This document shows positions 33,437 through 41,850 of a stretch of DNA of 51,756 nt, piece after piece. Every line of letters begins with the position of its first letter. The first letter of the stretch is position 1. Both the position numbers and the translations under genes were made by a program. The DNA comes from Alphaproteobacteria bacterium (GTDB lineage Bacteria > Pseudomonadota > Alphaproteobacteria > Rs-D84), in assembly GCA_017427405.1 (NCBI GenBank), contig JAFRSV010000016.1:95333-147088 (forward strand). Reading direction: 5' to 3'. The notes beneath the pieces are model-generated. The model saw only the letters and a list, made by a program, of their open reading frames with translations, did not search any database and had not been told where the DNA came from.

Positions 33437-34513
33437 ATGTTGCGTGTGGCGGTGGTTTTGGGAATTTTGTTAGGGGGGACGGGGTTTGTGTGTGCCGCCC
33501 CGTCGGAACTTGATAAAATTCAACAGCAAATTCGCCAGACGGAACAGAAAAACAAGCAACTTGAACAACAGGTTAAATCGTCCGACAAGGATGTTGAAAA
33601 AACAAAAAAACAACTTGTGACCGCGGCGGACAAGGTTTCGTCGTTGGAAGAATTGCGTGCGGAATTGGCAAAAAAAATTGCAGAATTGGATGCGCGGCGC
33701 GCGGTTGTTTCGGCGGAATTGGAAAAAAATCGCGAACGTGTGGCGGATGCGGCGGCGACGGTTTTGTTCTTTGCCGCGAACCCAAGTTTTGATACCGATG
33801 ATATGCATAATTTCGTCCTAACATCCGCGGTGATGACGGGTATGGCGGATAATTTGGAAGAACATATTCGCGATGCGGCGGAAAAAATTGCGGAACTTGA
33901 TAAAATTCGTGCGGCGCGTGCGATTGAAAAAGAAAAACTTGATAGAACCGCGAAAAAATATGCCGATGAAAAAAGTTTGCTTGATAAATTATTGCGGCGG
34001 CGGTCGGCGCAAAATGAAAAGTTGCGGGGCGAACATGCGGCATTGCAAAAAAAATTGCGTGAATTGTCGGCGCGCGCAAAAAGTATTTCCGAATTGTCAG
34101 CCGGCGTGGGGAGTTCCGAAATGTCCGAAGATGCGCGTTTTTCAACCCGAAAATTAAATCTGCCGGTGCGTGGGCGTATTGTTGTGCGATTTGGCGAAAA
34201 GACGGCGTTGGGGTTGAAATCAGACGGTTGGCGGATTCATACGCGGTCGGACGCATTGGTTGCGGCGCCCGCCGATGGTGTTGTGAAATTCGCGGACAGT
34301 TTCAAAGGATATGGTCGTGTTATAATCATTTCGCATAAAAACGGATATAATACGGTGATGACGAACCTTGGGAACATCGATGTTATTGTTGGGCAAGAGG
34401 TTTTAGGTGGCGAACCCGTGGGGCGGATGAATCCGGATAAACCCGAAATGTATTTGGAAGTGCGGCGTGGCAACAAAGTCGTTGACCCCGCAAGAATTTT
34501 CAAGGAAGAATAA
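33437..34513 (+). CDS. EnvC-like murein hydrolase activator (degenerate M23 domain)
   Basis: A 358-residue exported protein with a signal peptide (cut after VCAA) and a long coiled coil (about 24-215) rich in Lys, Glu and Gln. The C-terminal LytM domain lacks the usual zinc ligands: the site that would read HxGxD has no such His/Asp pair (SDGWRIHTRSDA), and the HxH is replaced by MYLEV. This matches EnvC-type activators of amidases, which are catalytically dead. ATG starts directly after the tyrS stop, so translation is likely coupled. In alphaproteobacteria such a gene usually lies directly before ctpA; here a kinase-like gene stands between. Confidence 0.85.
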   Translation: MLRVAVVLGILLGGTGFVCAAPSELDKIQQQIRQTEQKNKQLEQQVKSSDKDVEKTKKQLVTAADKVSSLEELRAELAKKIAELDARRAVVSAELEKNRERVADAAATVLFFAANPSFDTDDMHNFVLTSAVMTGMADNLEEHIRDAAEKIAELDKIRAARAIEKEKLDRTAKKYADEKSLLDKLLRRRSAQNEKLRGEHAALQKKLRELSARAKSISELSAGVGSSEMSEDARFSTRKLNLPVRGRIVVRFGEKTALGLKSDGWRIHTRSDALVAAPADGVVKFADSFKGYGRVIIISHKNGYNTVMTNLGNIDVIVGQEVLGGEPVGRMNPDKPEMYLEVRRGNKVVDPARIFKEE

Positions 34514-34520
34514 ATTATAC

Positions 34521-34549
34521 TTGACAAAATAAAAATAAAGTATTATATT
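34521..34549 (+). promoter_or_regulatory. Strong sigma-70-type promoter of the kinase-like gene
   Basis: Perfect -35 TTGACA (34521-34526), a 17-bp spacer, TATATT (34544-34549). The -10 ends 10 nt before ATG 34560, so the leader would be only a few nt, and no Shine-Dalgarno is present. Confidence 0.75.
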
Positions 34550-34559
34550 AGTCCATGTT

Positions 34560-35483
34560 ATGACAGATATAAGAAATTTGAATCATGGACGTGAAACTTA
34601 CGCCGTTTATTACGGCGGTGGATATGTATTAAAACGTCCTTTGCCAAATGCGACCGAAGAACAGAGACAAAGTTGGCTTGCCAAGCAACATAGAACCAAG
34701 GAATGCATAGATGCGTTGCGTGGGGTAAATCATACGGTATATAATGTTCCAAAGATGGAATTTATAAATGATGATGAATATCAAATTTTGGAAGAACGCG
34801 CCCCGGGTGATAAATTAACCAAAGATGTTTTTATTAAATTGTCCAAGCGGCAACAATATGAAATTGTGAATAGTATAGGGACTTTTCTTGTTGATATGAA
34901 TGAACTGAAACCGGTTCATACGGAATTGAATCATAAAATAACGACAGAATTTAAGTTTGATGTTTTGATGAATTTTATCAATAATCGAATGGATAGGTGG
35001 TTTAATAAGAATGAAATTTTGCAAATGAGAAAGTTTTGTGAACAAATAGATTCTTTTACCTATGATACATATATGGCGTGGTCGCATGGCGATTTGAATT
35101 CTGGGAACGTCTATTATGACCCTGAAACAAGCAAATTATCTTTTATAGATTTTGCCGAAGCCGATTATCATCTTATTTATGCGGATATTTTCGCCCCATT
35201 GCAAACTGATTTACGAATAGAAAAACGTGTTTATGAAAAATATTTGGAATATCACCAATCGTCACTTTGGCGAATGATGAGTTTGCGTAACCCAAAAATG
35301 CAGGAAATTATGAAATATCGTGCGGAAAGCGTGTTGATGAAGCGTTTCCTTAAGGCGTCACAGGATTTGCGAACCAATCCACAGACCGAGAAAGGAAAAA
35401 GAAATACGCATGAAAAAGTTCTTTTTATGCGTCAACAAATGGCCGAGATATTAAAACTTGAACAAAAATTTTCAAAACGTTAA
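34560..35483 (+). CDS. Aminoglycoside phosphotransferase/choline-kinase-like protein
   Basis: A 307-residue protein with the bacterial APH kinase fold pattern. It has an N-terminal lobe with an ATP-anchoring Lys candidate (YVLKRP) and a Glu-containing hinge (YQILEERAPG). The catalytic loop is SHGDLNSGN (H176, D178, N183). The metal-binding Asp is in LSFIDFAEADY. The substrate is unknown; small-molecule alcohols such as choline, sugars or lipid head groups are typical for the fold. Its sequence is clearly more AT-rich than its neighbours, and it has its own promoter and terminator. It may have been inserted between envC-like and ctpA. Confidence 0.78.
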   Translation: MTDIRNLNHGRETYAVYYGGGYVLKRPLPNATEEQRQSWLAKQHRTKECIDALRGVNHTVYNVPKMEFINDDEYQILEERAPGDKLTKDVFIKLSKRQQYEIVNSIGTFLVDMNELKPVHTELNHKITTEFKFDVLMNFINNRMDRWFNKNEILQMRKFCEQIDSFTYDTYMAWSHGDLNSGNVYYDPETSKLSFIDFAEADYHLIYADIFAPLQTDLRIEKRVYEKYLEYHQSSLWRMMSLRNPKMQEIMKYRAESVLMKRFLKASQDLRTNPQTEKGKRNTHEKVLFMRQQMAEILKLEQKFSKR

Positions 35484-35507
35484 TAAAGTGCAAATTAAAA
35501 ATCCGAA

Positions 35508-35534
35508 AAATCGTGTTGCGGACACGATTTTTTT
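35508..35534 (+). terminator. Intrinsic terminator after the kinase-like gene
   Basis: AAATCGTGT (35508-35516) pairs with ACACGATTT (35522-35530) across a five-base loop, followed by a T-run. Confidence 0.88.
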
Positions 35535-35563
35535 ATTATAAAATCTGCGCAAAAGGATTTGTT

Positions 35564-36976
35564 ATGCTTAAAAAAATTTTTGTTTTGATTGCTTTGTGTG
35601 TGCCGGTGATTGTTTGCGCCGCGCCGGAAAAGAAAAAAGAACCCATCGTTCATATGACGGATGAAGAAATATATACGGAACTTAAAAAACTTGCCATGGT
35701 GTTTGAGGTTTCGCGTGAAAACTTTGTCGAAGAAGTCGATGAACGCAAGATGTTGGAAGGCGCGATGAACGGTATGTTGGAAGCGTTGGACCCGCATTCG
35801 TCGTATTTGTCGGCGGATGATTTCAAAGATTTTAATGATAAGTCCAGTGGTTCTTTTGGGGGCCTGGGGATACAGATTACGTCCGATCGTGGGGCGGTGC
35901 GTGTGATTTCGCCAATTGATGATACGCCGGCGGCCAAGGCGGGGATAAAGGCGGGCGACTATATCACGCATATTGACGATGAACCGGTGTTTGATTTGAC
36001 ATTGAACCAGGCGGTAAAGCGTATGAAGGGGAAACCCGGAACCAAGGTGAAACTTACCGTTGTGTCGGGAACAGAAGAACCAAAAACATTGACACTTAAA
36101 CGCGCGATTATCAAGGTGCAATCGGTAAAGTTTAGTGAAAAAACATTGGCCGATGCGGACGAAGAGACACCAAAGGTTGGGTATATTCGTATTTCGGACT
36201 TTGGTGCGACAACGGCCAAGGATTTACGCGATGCGATAACAAAACTTCAAAAGAAAAATGTCGCGGGTTATGTTTTGGATGTTCGTAATAACCCAGGTGG
36301 ATATTTGACCGCGGCGATTGAGGTTTCTGATGCATTCTTGGATGGTGGTGAAATTGTGTCCACGCGCGGAAAAAACAAGACCGATGTAGAACGCAGTTTT
36401 GCAACACCGGGTGATATGACGGATGGGAAACCATTGGTCGTTCTGATTAATCATGGGTCGGCATCGGCATCCGAAATTGTCGCGGGTGCAATCCAAGATA
36501 ACGGCCGTGGTGTAATTATGGGGTCGCAAAGTTTCGGCAAGGGCAGTGTACAACAGCAAAAACCTTTTGGCGATGGAACGGCAATTCATTTGACGATTGC
36601 GCGATATTATACCCCAAGTGGTACATCAATTCAAAATACCGGAATTACCCCGGATGTAGAGGTTTTGCAGAGCAAAGTTGAAAAAATTGAAAAGCGCGAA
36701 AGTTTTTATTCCGAAGCGTCTTTCCGTAATGCCCTAAAAAATGAAGAGGCAGAAAAAAAGGCAAAGAAAAAGGCGGAAAAAACCGATAAGAAAGACGATG
36801 ATGACGATGACCGTGAATTGACCGACGAAGAAAAGGATGCACGTGATTATCAATTGCAACGCGGTATGGAAATGGTGATTGCGTTATCAAAAATGTCCGA
36901 GCATGCGCGCACCGCGGCAGAATCAAGGCCGGAATCCGATGAAGACGCGGATGACAATGAAACTGATAAAAAATAA
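35564..36976 (+). CDS. ctpA: C-terminal processing peptidase CtpA (S41)
   Basis: A 470-residue periplasmic serine protease. The signal peptide is cut after VCAA. A PDZ domain follows with LGIQITSDRGAVRVISP and AGIKAGDYI. The S41 catalytic core has GSASASEIVAGAIQD (Ser) and QSFGKGSVQQ (Lys), both intact. The C-terminus (about 395-470) is unusually charged, with runs of Lys, Glu and Asp. CtpA trims proteins at the C-terminus and regulates peptidoglycan hydrolases; neighbouring envC-like and M23 genes fit this. AAAAGGA precedes ATG 35564. Confidence 0.94.
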   Translation: MLKKIFVLIALCVPVIVCAAPEKKKEPIVHMTDEEIYTELKKLAMVFEVSRENFVEEVDERKMLEGAMNGMLEALDPHSSYLSADDFKDFNDKSSGSFGGLGIQITSDRGAVRVISPIDDTPAAKAGIKAGDYITHIDDEPVFDLTLNQAVKRMKGKPGTKVKLTVVSGTEEPKTLTLKRAIIKVQSVKFSEKTLADADEETPKVGYIRISDFGATTAKDLRDAITKLQKKNVAGYVLDVRNNPGGYLTAAIEVSDAFLDGGEIVSTRGKNKTDVERSFATPGDMTDGKPLVVLINHGSASASEIVAGAIQDNGRGVIMGSQSFGKGSVQQQKPFGDGTAIHLTIARYYTPSGTSIQNTGITPDVEVLQSKVEKIEKRESFYSEASFRNALKNEEAEKKAKKKAEKTDKKDDDDDDRELTDEEKDARDYQLQRGMEMVIALSKMSEHARTAAESRPESDEDADDNETDKK

Positions 36977-37000
36977 TTTGTTGTTTTATGTGAAAAAATT

Positions 37001-37025
37001 ATGGGCGCGACGCGCCCATTTTTAT
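37001..37025. terminator. Intrinsic terminator after ctpA
   Basis: ATGGGCGC (37001-37008) pairs with GCGCCCAT (37012-37019), followed by five T and an A/T-rich stretch. It stands between ctpA and a convergent small gene and may serve both. Confidence 0.85.
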
Positions 37026-37040
37026 CATGATTATTTTTTT

Positions 37041-37259
37041 CTATTTCTTTTTTGTTGGTTTTGTTTTCGCCGGTGTTTTTTTGAATTCACGATACAGCGC
37101 AACAATGCATGCGTATGCAATCAGTGCCGATATCGCGGTTATCGCGCCACTGATTAAACCGTCAGAAAATATCGCAAACAATATAATCGCCAAGACCAAC
37201 ACGATTGTATAGCCAAGGTTTTTTACCAATGTGGATAAAATCTTTTCAAGTGTTTTCAT
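37041..37259 (-). CDS. Small two-helix membrane protein
   Basis: A 72-residue protein of unknown function. Two hydrophobic helices, NLGYTIVLVLAIILFAIF and the one within LISGAITAISALIAYACIVALY, are joined by a short turn, and the C-terminal tail is basic and Lys/Pro-rich (KKTPAKTKPTKKK). ATG 37259 is preceded by AAGGA at 7 nt, which decides the start. It is not recognised as any named family. Confidence 0.7.
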   Translation of the reverse strand: MKTLEKILSTLVKNLGYTIVLVLAIILFAIFSDGLISGAITAISALIAYACIVALYREFKKTPAKTKPTKKK

Positions 37260-37320
37260 ATTTATTCCTTTTGTTATGTGCACGTGGCATTATACCATAT
37301 TTTTGATTTTTTTGATAGTA

Positions 37321-37346
37321 AAAAAAACGCCATTTGGCGTTTTTTT
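37321..37346 (-). terminator. Intrinsic terminator of the 52-codon gene
   Basis: On the minus strand AAAAAACGCCA is followed by its complement TGGCGTTTTTTTT, giving a stem with T-run. The stop codon of the small gene (37345-37347) touches its foot. Confidence 0.8.
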
Positions 37347-37503
37347 ACCGACGTTTTGATTTTCTTGATTCTAACTGTAATTCAACCCATCGGCGCAATG
37401 CCTGGGCTAAATTTGTGTAATGTTCTGACATGCGGCCATTCCAAGACGGATATGAAATCCGCCATTCGTCACCACTGATCCGTTTAAGTTTTACTTTTTT
37501 CAT
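37345..37503 (-). CDS. Small basic protein, 52 residues
   Basis: An ORF of 52 codons on the minus strand. It has a good ribosome site (AGGGG about 7 nt before the ATG) and a terminator that begins at its stop, so it looks like a real gene. The product is basic with several Trp residues (DEWRISYPSWNGRM, ALRRWVELQL) and ends in KSKRR. The middle helix could bind nucleic acid, but this is speculation. It is not recognised. Confidence 0.65.
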   Translation of the reverse strand: MKKVKLKRISGDEWRISYPSWNGRMSEHYTNLAQALRRWVELQLESRKSKRR

Positions 37504-37517
37504 ATTTGTTCCCCTTT

Positions 37518-38306
37518 TTATAAAATTATTTGTCCGCCCAGGTATGCGTTCTTTGGAATTGGTCCAAACGAAGAATTTGGCGTGACGTATATGTTTCCCG
37601 TTATATCAAATCGCCCGCAAAAATGCAAGATACCTAAATCGCGCAGGAATAAATTACCTTCGATTTTTATGTCGCACGGCAAAACATATTTATACATATT
37701 TTGTAAATAAAGGTTCCCGCGAATATGCGCGCCATTTTTCAAAACAATTGCTTCTTCACGCGATTCGATGATAATGTCGCCGTATATTTTCCCGTCGCCT
37801 TGGGGTTTTAGTGTCGGATCATCGGACGGAACGGTTTCAACAACATTTATTGTCGTTTCCATGTTGCCCGTTTTCGCATCGCGTTTGACCGGTATGGTTT
37901 TCGATATTGTTTTTGCCCCAGATTTTGCGACAACCGTCACGGCCTTTTCGCCCGCGTGAACAACAACCGGTGCACGACGGCAATTTACGATATTGATTAT
38001 CAGTATGGAAAACAGCACGATTATCGCGGTAAGCAAGGTCAGGTTGATAAGTCCAACCAAATTGATTCTACACAACCATTTCCAGATTTTATTTGCCACC
38101 CAAACTATACCGTCCCAAATCCACGAACAAACCGCACAAACAGTATCAAAAATCCATCGCAACGCGCGTGCAATCATACGAAAAGGAAATAATATTGCAC
38201 GTTCGAATGCGGTTTCCGTTTGTTGGGCACGTTTGTTCGCCGCCACTTGGTCGGCCGTGCGACGCGTGCGTTTCGCATCAAGTTTTGCTTTCAATTTTTT
38301 AAACAT
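37518..38306 (-). CDS. Membrane protein with a beta-helix (bactofilin-like) C-terminal domain
   Basis: A 262-residue protein. The N-terminus is basic (KKLKAKLDAKRTRR) and followed by amphipathic Trp-rich helices (about 45-85) and a hydrophobic helix (LINLTLLTAIIVLFSILIINIV). After a linker, the C-terminal 100 residues form short regular repeats such as GKIYGDIIIE, HIRGNLYLQN, IKIEGNLFLR and DITGNIYVT, spaced by about 20. This is the rhythm of a right-handed beta-helix as in bactofilins, but this is a pattern match only. AAGG lies 5 nt before the ATG. A scaffold role on the membrane is possible. Confidence 0.65.
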   Translation of the reverse strand: MFKKLKAKLDAKRTRRTADQVAANKRAQQTETAFERAILFPFRMIARALRWIFDTVCAVCSWIWDGIVWVANKIWKWLCRINLVGLINLTLLTAIIVLFSILIINIVNCRRAPVVVHAGEKAVTVVAKSGAKTISKTIPVKRDAKTGNMETTINVVETVPSDDPTLKPQGDGKIYGDIIIESREEAIVLKNGAHIRGNLYLQNMYKYVLPCDIKIEGNLFLRDLGILHFCGRFDITGNIYVTPNSSFGPIPKNAYLGGQIIL

Positions 38307-38378
38307 TTTTTGCCTTTTTTAATTATTGTGCTATAAATATAGTATAAAAAATTCTTTTGTCAAACAATTTTATTGTTT

Positions 38379-38407
38379 TTGGTGAAATTTTGTTTTTGGT
38401 GTATAAT
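38379..38407 (+). promoter_or_regulatory. Promoter of the hydrolase lipoprotein, predicted leaderless
   Basis: TTGGTG (38379-38384), a 17-bp spacer, perfect TATAAT (38402-38407). The -10 ends 6 nt before ATG 38414, and no Shine-Dalgarno is present. Confidence 0.6.
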
Positions 38408-38413
38408 TGTATT

Positions 38414-39139
38414 ATGCGGGGGATATTTTTTGCGTTTTTATTGTGTTCTTGTGCGGCGACGTGGCGACCGGCGGATGATTTTGCGACTGTTCCGGTGCAC
38501 GCGGGCAAGTTTGATATTGTGACATACCAAAAAAACACCGACACGCGCGCGCCGGTGCATATTTATATCGAAGGCGATGGTCATTCGTTTGATGCCTATG
38601 GCGCGCCGACGGGCGACCCGACACCGCGCGACACAATGGTGCGCGATTTGGCGATGCGCGATGCCGCCCCTAATGTTGTTTATATTGCGCGCCCGTGCCA
38701 GTATATAATGTCCGAAAAATGCGACGAAAAATACTGGACCGATGGGCGTTTCGCGCCGGCGGTGATAAATGCGATGAGTATGGCCGTGACCCAGGTTGCA
38801 TCCGGCCGGCCAATTGTTTTGATTGGGTATTCCGGCGGTGCGATGGTCGGCGGTTTGATTATAAAGCGCAACCCAGCGTTGCCGATCAAAAAGTGGATTA
38901 CGATTGCGGGCGTGCTGAATCATGCGGATTGGACGGCGTATTTTGGGGACACACCGTTGCGGCAATCGTTAGACCTGAAACGGTTGCCGGACGTGCGTGC
39001 GTTGCACTATGTTGGCGCGGACGATGATGTCGTACCGATGGAACTTTCGCAGAAATGGATTGGCGATAACGACAAAATAATCATCGTCCCCAACGCCGAC
39101 CATGATGATTTCGCAGATTTAGATATTGATTTTGAATAG
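38414..39139 (+). CDS. Alpha/beta-hydrolase lipoprotein
   Basis: A 241-residue protein with a very short lipoprotein signal (FFAFLLCSC) and an alpha/beta-hydrolase domain. The nucleophile elbow is GYSGGA with Ser140. A late Asp is in VGADDDVVP and the catalytic His is probably in NADHDDF. The beginning of the domain (IYIEGDGHSF) suits an oxyanion region. Substrate is unknown; esterases or thioesterases of the envelope are typical. The start at 38414 gives the lipobox, and it sits 6 nt after TATAAT. Confidence 0.78.
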   Translation: MRGIFFAFLLCSCAATWRPADDFATVPVHAGKFDIVTYQKNTDTRAPVHIYIEGDGHSFDAYGAPTGDPTPRDTMVRDLAMRDAAPNVVYIARPCQYIMSEKCDEKYWTDGRFAPAVINAMSMAVTQVASGRPIVLIGYSGGAMVGGLIIKRNPALPIKKWITIAGVLNHADWTAYFGDTPLRQSLDLKRLPDVRALHYVGADDDVVPMELSQKWIGDNDKIIIVPNADHDDFADLDIDFE

Positions 39140-39188
39140 TTTTTTCTGTTGATTTTGTTTGTTTGATAAATAATAATCATTGTGTCGT

Positions 39189-39355
39189 GCAGGGATGTAC
39201 GGCGGGGCTGTGGTGGCTCACAAGTGCGGTGCGAAAGCATCGTAATTCTATGATTTCGATGCTTTTCGCATCGTTACCGTCCCTGGCTTTTTGGTCGGGG
39301 AGCCGTTCAACCGTAAGGCACGGAACATTCACTTGTTAACACCAACTCCCCGGCC
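39189..39355 (+). ncRNA. Candidate structured RNA or 5' leader of a lipoprotein gene
   Basis: Two folded domains are visible. Domain one: CAGGGA (39190-39195) with CGG (39200-39202) pairs with CCG-TCCCTG (39277-39285) and encloses a long hairpin, GCGAAAGCATCG (39231-39242) against CGATGCTTTTCGC (39257-39269). Domain two: GGTCGGGGAG (39293-39302) pairs with CTCCCCGGCC (39346-39355) and contains CCGT-loop-ACGG (39303-39323) with a T-loop-like TTCAA. It ends 32 bp before the ribosome site of the next gene. It resembles in outline the phage C4-type antisense RNA, but that identity is not established. Confidence 0.5.
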
Positions 39356-39401
39356 ACCATCGTTGTATGGCGGCTATTTTTATACAAAAAAGGAGAATCT
39401 C

Positions 39402-39716
39402 ATGAAAAAAATAGTTATTGGTATCGCATGTCTTGCAACAGGTTGTACAGTCAGTGATACATATTACTTACCAGCCGTTGGTGAAAATAATGTTGCGACG
39501 GCAACTGGTGTATACTTGGATTATAATCGAGATGAACACAAAAGATTTGAGGATTATTGTCTTTATCTTTTAGGTATTAAACTCAATCATGATTGTTCCC
39601 CAACAGAAATTGCTATGAGGTATAATTTGAAAACTATTACTGAACAAAATACTCAATGGTTTGTTGCTTTTCCTTTCGTTGCTCAACGAACTACAATAGC
39701 GGGTATTCCTAAATAA
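39402..39716 (+). CDS. Small lipoprotein of unknown function
   Basis: A 104-residue protein with a lipoprotein signal (KKIVIGIACLATGC, Cys15) and a mature part with aromatic and charged residues (VYLDYNRDEHKRF, DYCLYLLGIKLNHDC). AAGGAG stands about 10 nt before ATG 39402, which sets the start. The codon use looks more AT-rich than that of neighbouring housekeeping genes, which together with the odd leader may point to acquired DNA. Not recognised. Confidence 0.7.
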   Translation: MKKIVIGIACLATGCTVSDTYYLPAVGENNVATATGVYLDYNRDEHKRFEDYCLYLLGIKLNHDCSPTEIAMRYNLKTITEQNTQWFVAFPFVAQRTTIAGIPK

Positions 39717-39727
39717 TGTGAATAAAC

Positions 39728-39770
39728 CAAAAACCCTTTGATAACATTGTTATCAAAGGGTTGTGTTTTG
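39728..39770. terminator. Strong bidirectional terminator between lipoprotein gene and groEL
   Basis: AACCCTTTGATAAC pairs perfectly with GTTATCAAAGGGTT across a three-base loop, with T-rich flanks on both sides. It sits between convergent genes. Confidence 0.9.
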
Positions 39771-39781
39771 CCGCCGTCTTT

Positions 39782-41398
39782 TTACATCATACCTGGCATG
39801 GCGCCCGGCATTTGTGATGCGGGTTTTTCTTCGGGAATTTCAACCATCACCGCACCGGTGGTAAGCAATACGCCCGCCGTCGATGCCGCCGCCATGATTG
39901 CGGTTTTTACAACCTTGACCGGGTCAATAATTCCCGCCTTCATCATATCGACGTATTCGCCGGTTTGCGCGTTGTATCCAAAATTATATTCTTTGTTTTC
40001 AGAAACCTTGCCCACGACAATTTCGCCCGACACGCCGGCGTTTTCCGCAATTTGTGCACACGGCGCAACAATTGCACGACGAACGATATCGATACCGACA
40101 TTTTGATCGGCGTTTTCGCCCTTGGCCTTGGCCAATGCCGCGCCCGCGCGCAACAGTGCAACGCCACCACCCGCGACAATTCCGTCCGCCACCGCGGCAC
40201 GTGTCGCCGCCAGTGCATCGTCAACGCGGTCTTTCTTTTCTTTGACCTCTACTTCGGTCATGCCACCAACCTTGATAACCGCGACACCACCAACGATTTT
40301 CGCAAGCCGTTCAGACAATTTTTCACGGTCATAGTCACTGGTGCTTGTCTTTATATTCGCACGAATTTCGTCCGCGCGTGCGGCAATCGCCTTTTTATCA
40401 CCCGCGCCACCGACAATAAGTGTTGTTGATTTATCGACAACAACACGCTTTGCCGCGCCCAACACCGCCGGCGTCAGGTTTTCGAACGTCATTCCCATAT
40501 CGTCTGACACAACCGTCGCGCCCGTCACAATCGCAATATCGCGCAACATTTCTTTGCGGCGGTCGCCAAACCCCGGTGCCTTGACCGCGCAAACCTTTAA
40601 TCCCCCGCGCAGACGGTTCAACACCAATGTCGCCAACGCTTCGGATTCAACATCTTCGGCGATAATAAGCAACGGTTTGCCCTGTTGTGCGATGGGTTCC
40701 AGAATTGGCAACAATGCTTGAATCCCCGTGATTTTCTTTTCGGAAACAAGTATTTGCGCGCCGTCAAGTTCCGCAATCATTTTCTCGCTATTGCTGACAA
40801 AGTATGGCGACATGAAACCTTGGTCGAATTGCATGCCTTCAACGACATCGATTTCAGTGTCCAATCCCTTGGCTTCTTCAACCGTGATAACGCCTTCTTT
40901 GCCAACGCGTTCCATTGCATCGGCGATTTTTTTACCAATGTCCGCGTCGCCGTTTGCAGAAATCGTTGCAACCTGGGCAACTTCGGAACTGTTTTTCACC
41001 GGGCGCGCGTGCGATTCAATATCCGACACGACCGCGGCGGTTGCGATGTCAATTCCGCGCTTGATGTCCATTGGGTTCATGCCCGCGGCGATAACGCGAC
41101 GACCTTCGCGAAAGATTTTTTGAGCCAGTACCGTTGCCGTAGTCGTTCCGTCCCCGGCATCATCGCCCGCCTTTTTCGCAACTTCTTGAATCATGCGTGC
41201 GCCAATGTTTTCCGCCGGGGCTTGCAAAGATACCGCCTTGGCGACCGTAACACCGTCCTTGGTTGCGACCGGCGCGCCATAAGATTTATCGATAACGACC
41301 GTGCGACCCTTTGGCCCCATAGTAATCTTTACCGCATCGGCAAGTTTATCAACACCCTCCGCAATTTTGTCAGTATTAAAAATAATATCTTTTGCCAT
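39782..41398 (-). CDS. groL: Chaperonin GroEL
   Basis: A 538-residue group I chaperonin. The start [22 protein letters not shown] and [14 protein letters not shown] are typical, as are [11 protein letters not shown] (ATP pocket), [22 protein letters not shown], and the end with a GMPGMM-like tail. GroEL folds newly made proteins inside a cavity capped by GroES. It follows groES by 13 bp in the usual order. Confidence 0.98.
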   Translation of the reverse strand: MAKDIIFNTDKIAEGVDKLADAVKITMGPKGRTVVIDKSYGAPVATKDGVTVAKAVSLQAPAENIGARMIQEVAKKAGDDAGDGTTTATVLAQKIFREGRRVIAAGMNPMDIKRGIDIATAAVVSDIESHARPVKNSSEVAQVATISANGDADIGKKIADAMERVGKEGVITVEEAKGLDTEIDVVEGMQFDQGFMSPYFVSNSEKMIAELDGAQILVSEKKITGIQALLPILEPIAQQGKPLLIIAEDVESEALATLVLNRLRGGLKVCAVKAPGFGDRRKEMLRDIAIVTGATVVSDDMGMTFENLTPAVLGAAKRVVVDKSTTLIVGGAGDKKAIAARADEIRANIKTSTSDYDREKLSERLAKIVGGVAVIKVGGMTEVEVKEKKDRVDDALAATRAAVADGIVAGGGVALLRAGAALAKAKGENADQNVGIDIVRRAIVAPCAQIAENAGVSGEIVVGKVSENKEYNFGYNAQTGEYVDMMKAGIIDPVKVVKTAIMAAASTAGVLLTTGAVMVEIPEEKPASQMPGAMPGMM

Positions 41399-41411
41399 AA
41401 TTTCCCCCTTT

Positions 41412-41699
41412 TTATTTAATTATTCCCAAAATATCAGATTCTTTGACAAGAACATATTCCTTGCCATCAATTTTAACCTCGTTCGCAGATGCCGCCCATT
41501 TCGCGACCAAAACAATATCTTTGGGCTTTACGGTCATCGCCATTCGCGCCCCGTTTTGAAATTCGCCGTCGCCGACCGCAATTACTTCGCCCCGTGCGGG
41601 CTTTTCACGGGCGGTGTCCGGAATAATGATTCCGCCGGCGGTTTTGTTATCTTCATCCATTCGTTTGATAAGCACATAGTTATTTAATGGTTTAAACAT
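41412..41699 (-). CDS. groS: Co-chaperonin GroES
   Basis: A 95-residue GroES. It opens with [26 protein letters not shown], which includes the mobile loop, and later has [24 protein letters not shown] and [20 protein letters not shown] 41699 follows AAGGAG at 7 nt. First gene of groES-groEL, divergent from the pyruvate:ferredoxin oxidoreductase gene. Confidence 0.97.
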   Translation of the reverse strand: MFKPLNNYVLIKRMDEDNKTAGGIIIPDTAREKPARGEVIAVGDGEFQNGARMAMTVKPKDIVLVAKWAASANEVKIDGKEYVLVKESDILGIIK

Positions 41700-41747
41700 A
41701 AACTTACTCCTTTTGTTATATTCTATGCCGATTTTGATAAACAAGAT

Positions 41748-41773
41748 ATAATGAATAAAAACAATGTTTCAAG
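41748..41773 (-). promoter_or_regulatory. Heat-shock (RpoH)-type promoter of groES-groEL
   Basis: On the minus strand CTTGAAA (41773-41767, preceded by CC) is followed after 13 bp by CATTAT (41753-41748), close to the sigma-32 consensus CTTGAAA and CATNTA. No CIRCE inverted repeat was seen around the start. Confidence 0.5.
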
Positions 41774-41791
41774 GGTTGGTGTTTTAATCCC

Positions 41792-41820
41792 TTGCCTTTG
41801 GTTTGAAAAGGGGCTATGAT
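41792..41820 (+). promoter_or_regulatory. Sigma-70-type promoter of the pyruvate:ferredoxin oxidoreductase gene
   Basis: TTGCCT (41792-41797), a 17-bp spacer, TATGAT (41815-41820). AAAAGGGG lies about 9 nt before ATG 41851. Confidence 0.7.
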
Positions 41821-41850
41821 TGGGCGAAATAAAAAAAGGGGATTTAAGAT

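Noticed and set aside
33437-34513. Active M23 endopeptidase
   Set aside because: The His/Asp zinc ligands are missing, so it is treated as an EnvC-type activator.
39189-39355. tmRNA or 6S RNA
   Set aside because: No tag-peptide frame, no tRNA-Ala-like ends, and no single long 6S-type stem with central bubble.
41700-41850. CIRCE element
   Set aside because: No TTAGCACTC / GAGTGCTAA inverted repeat is present.
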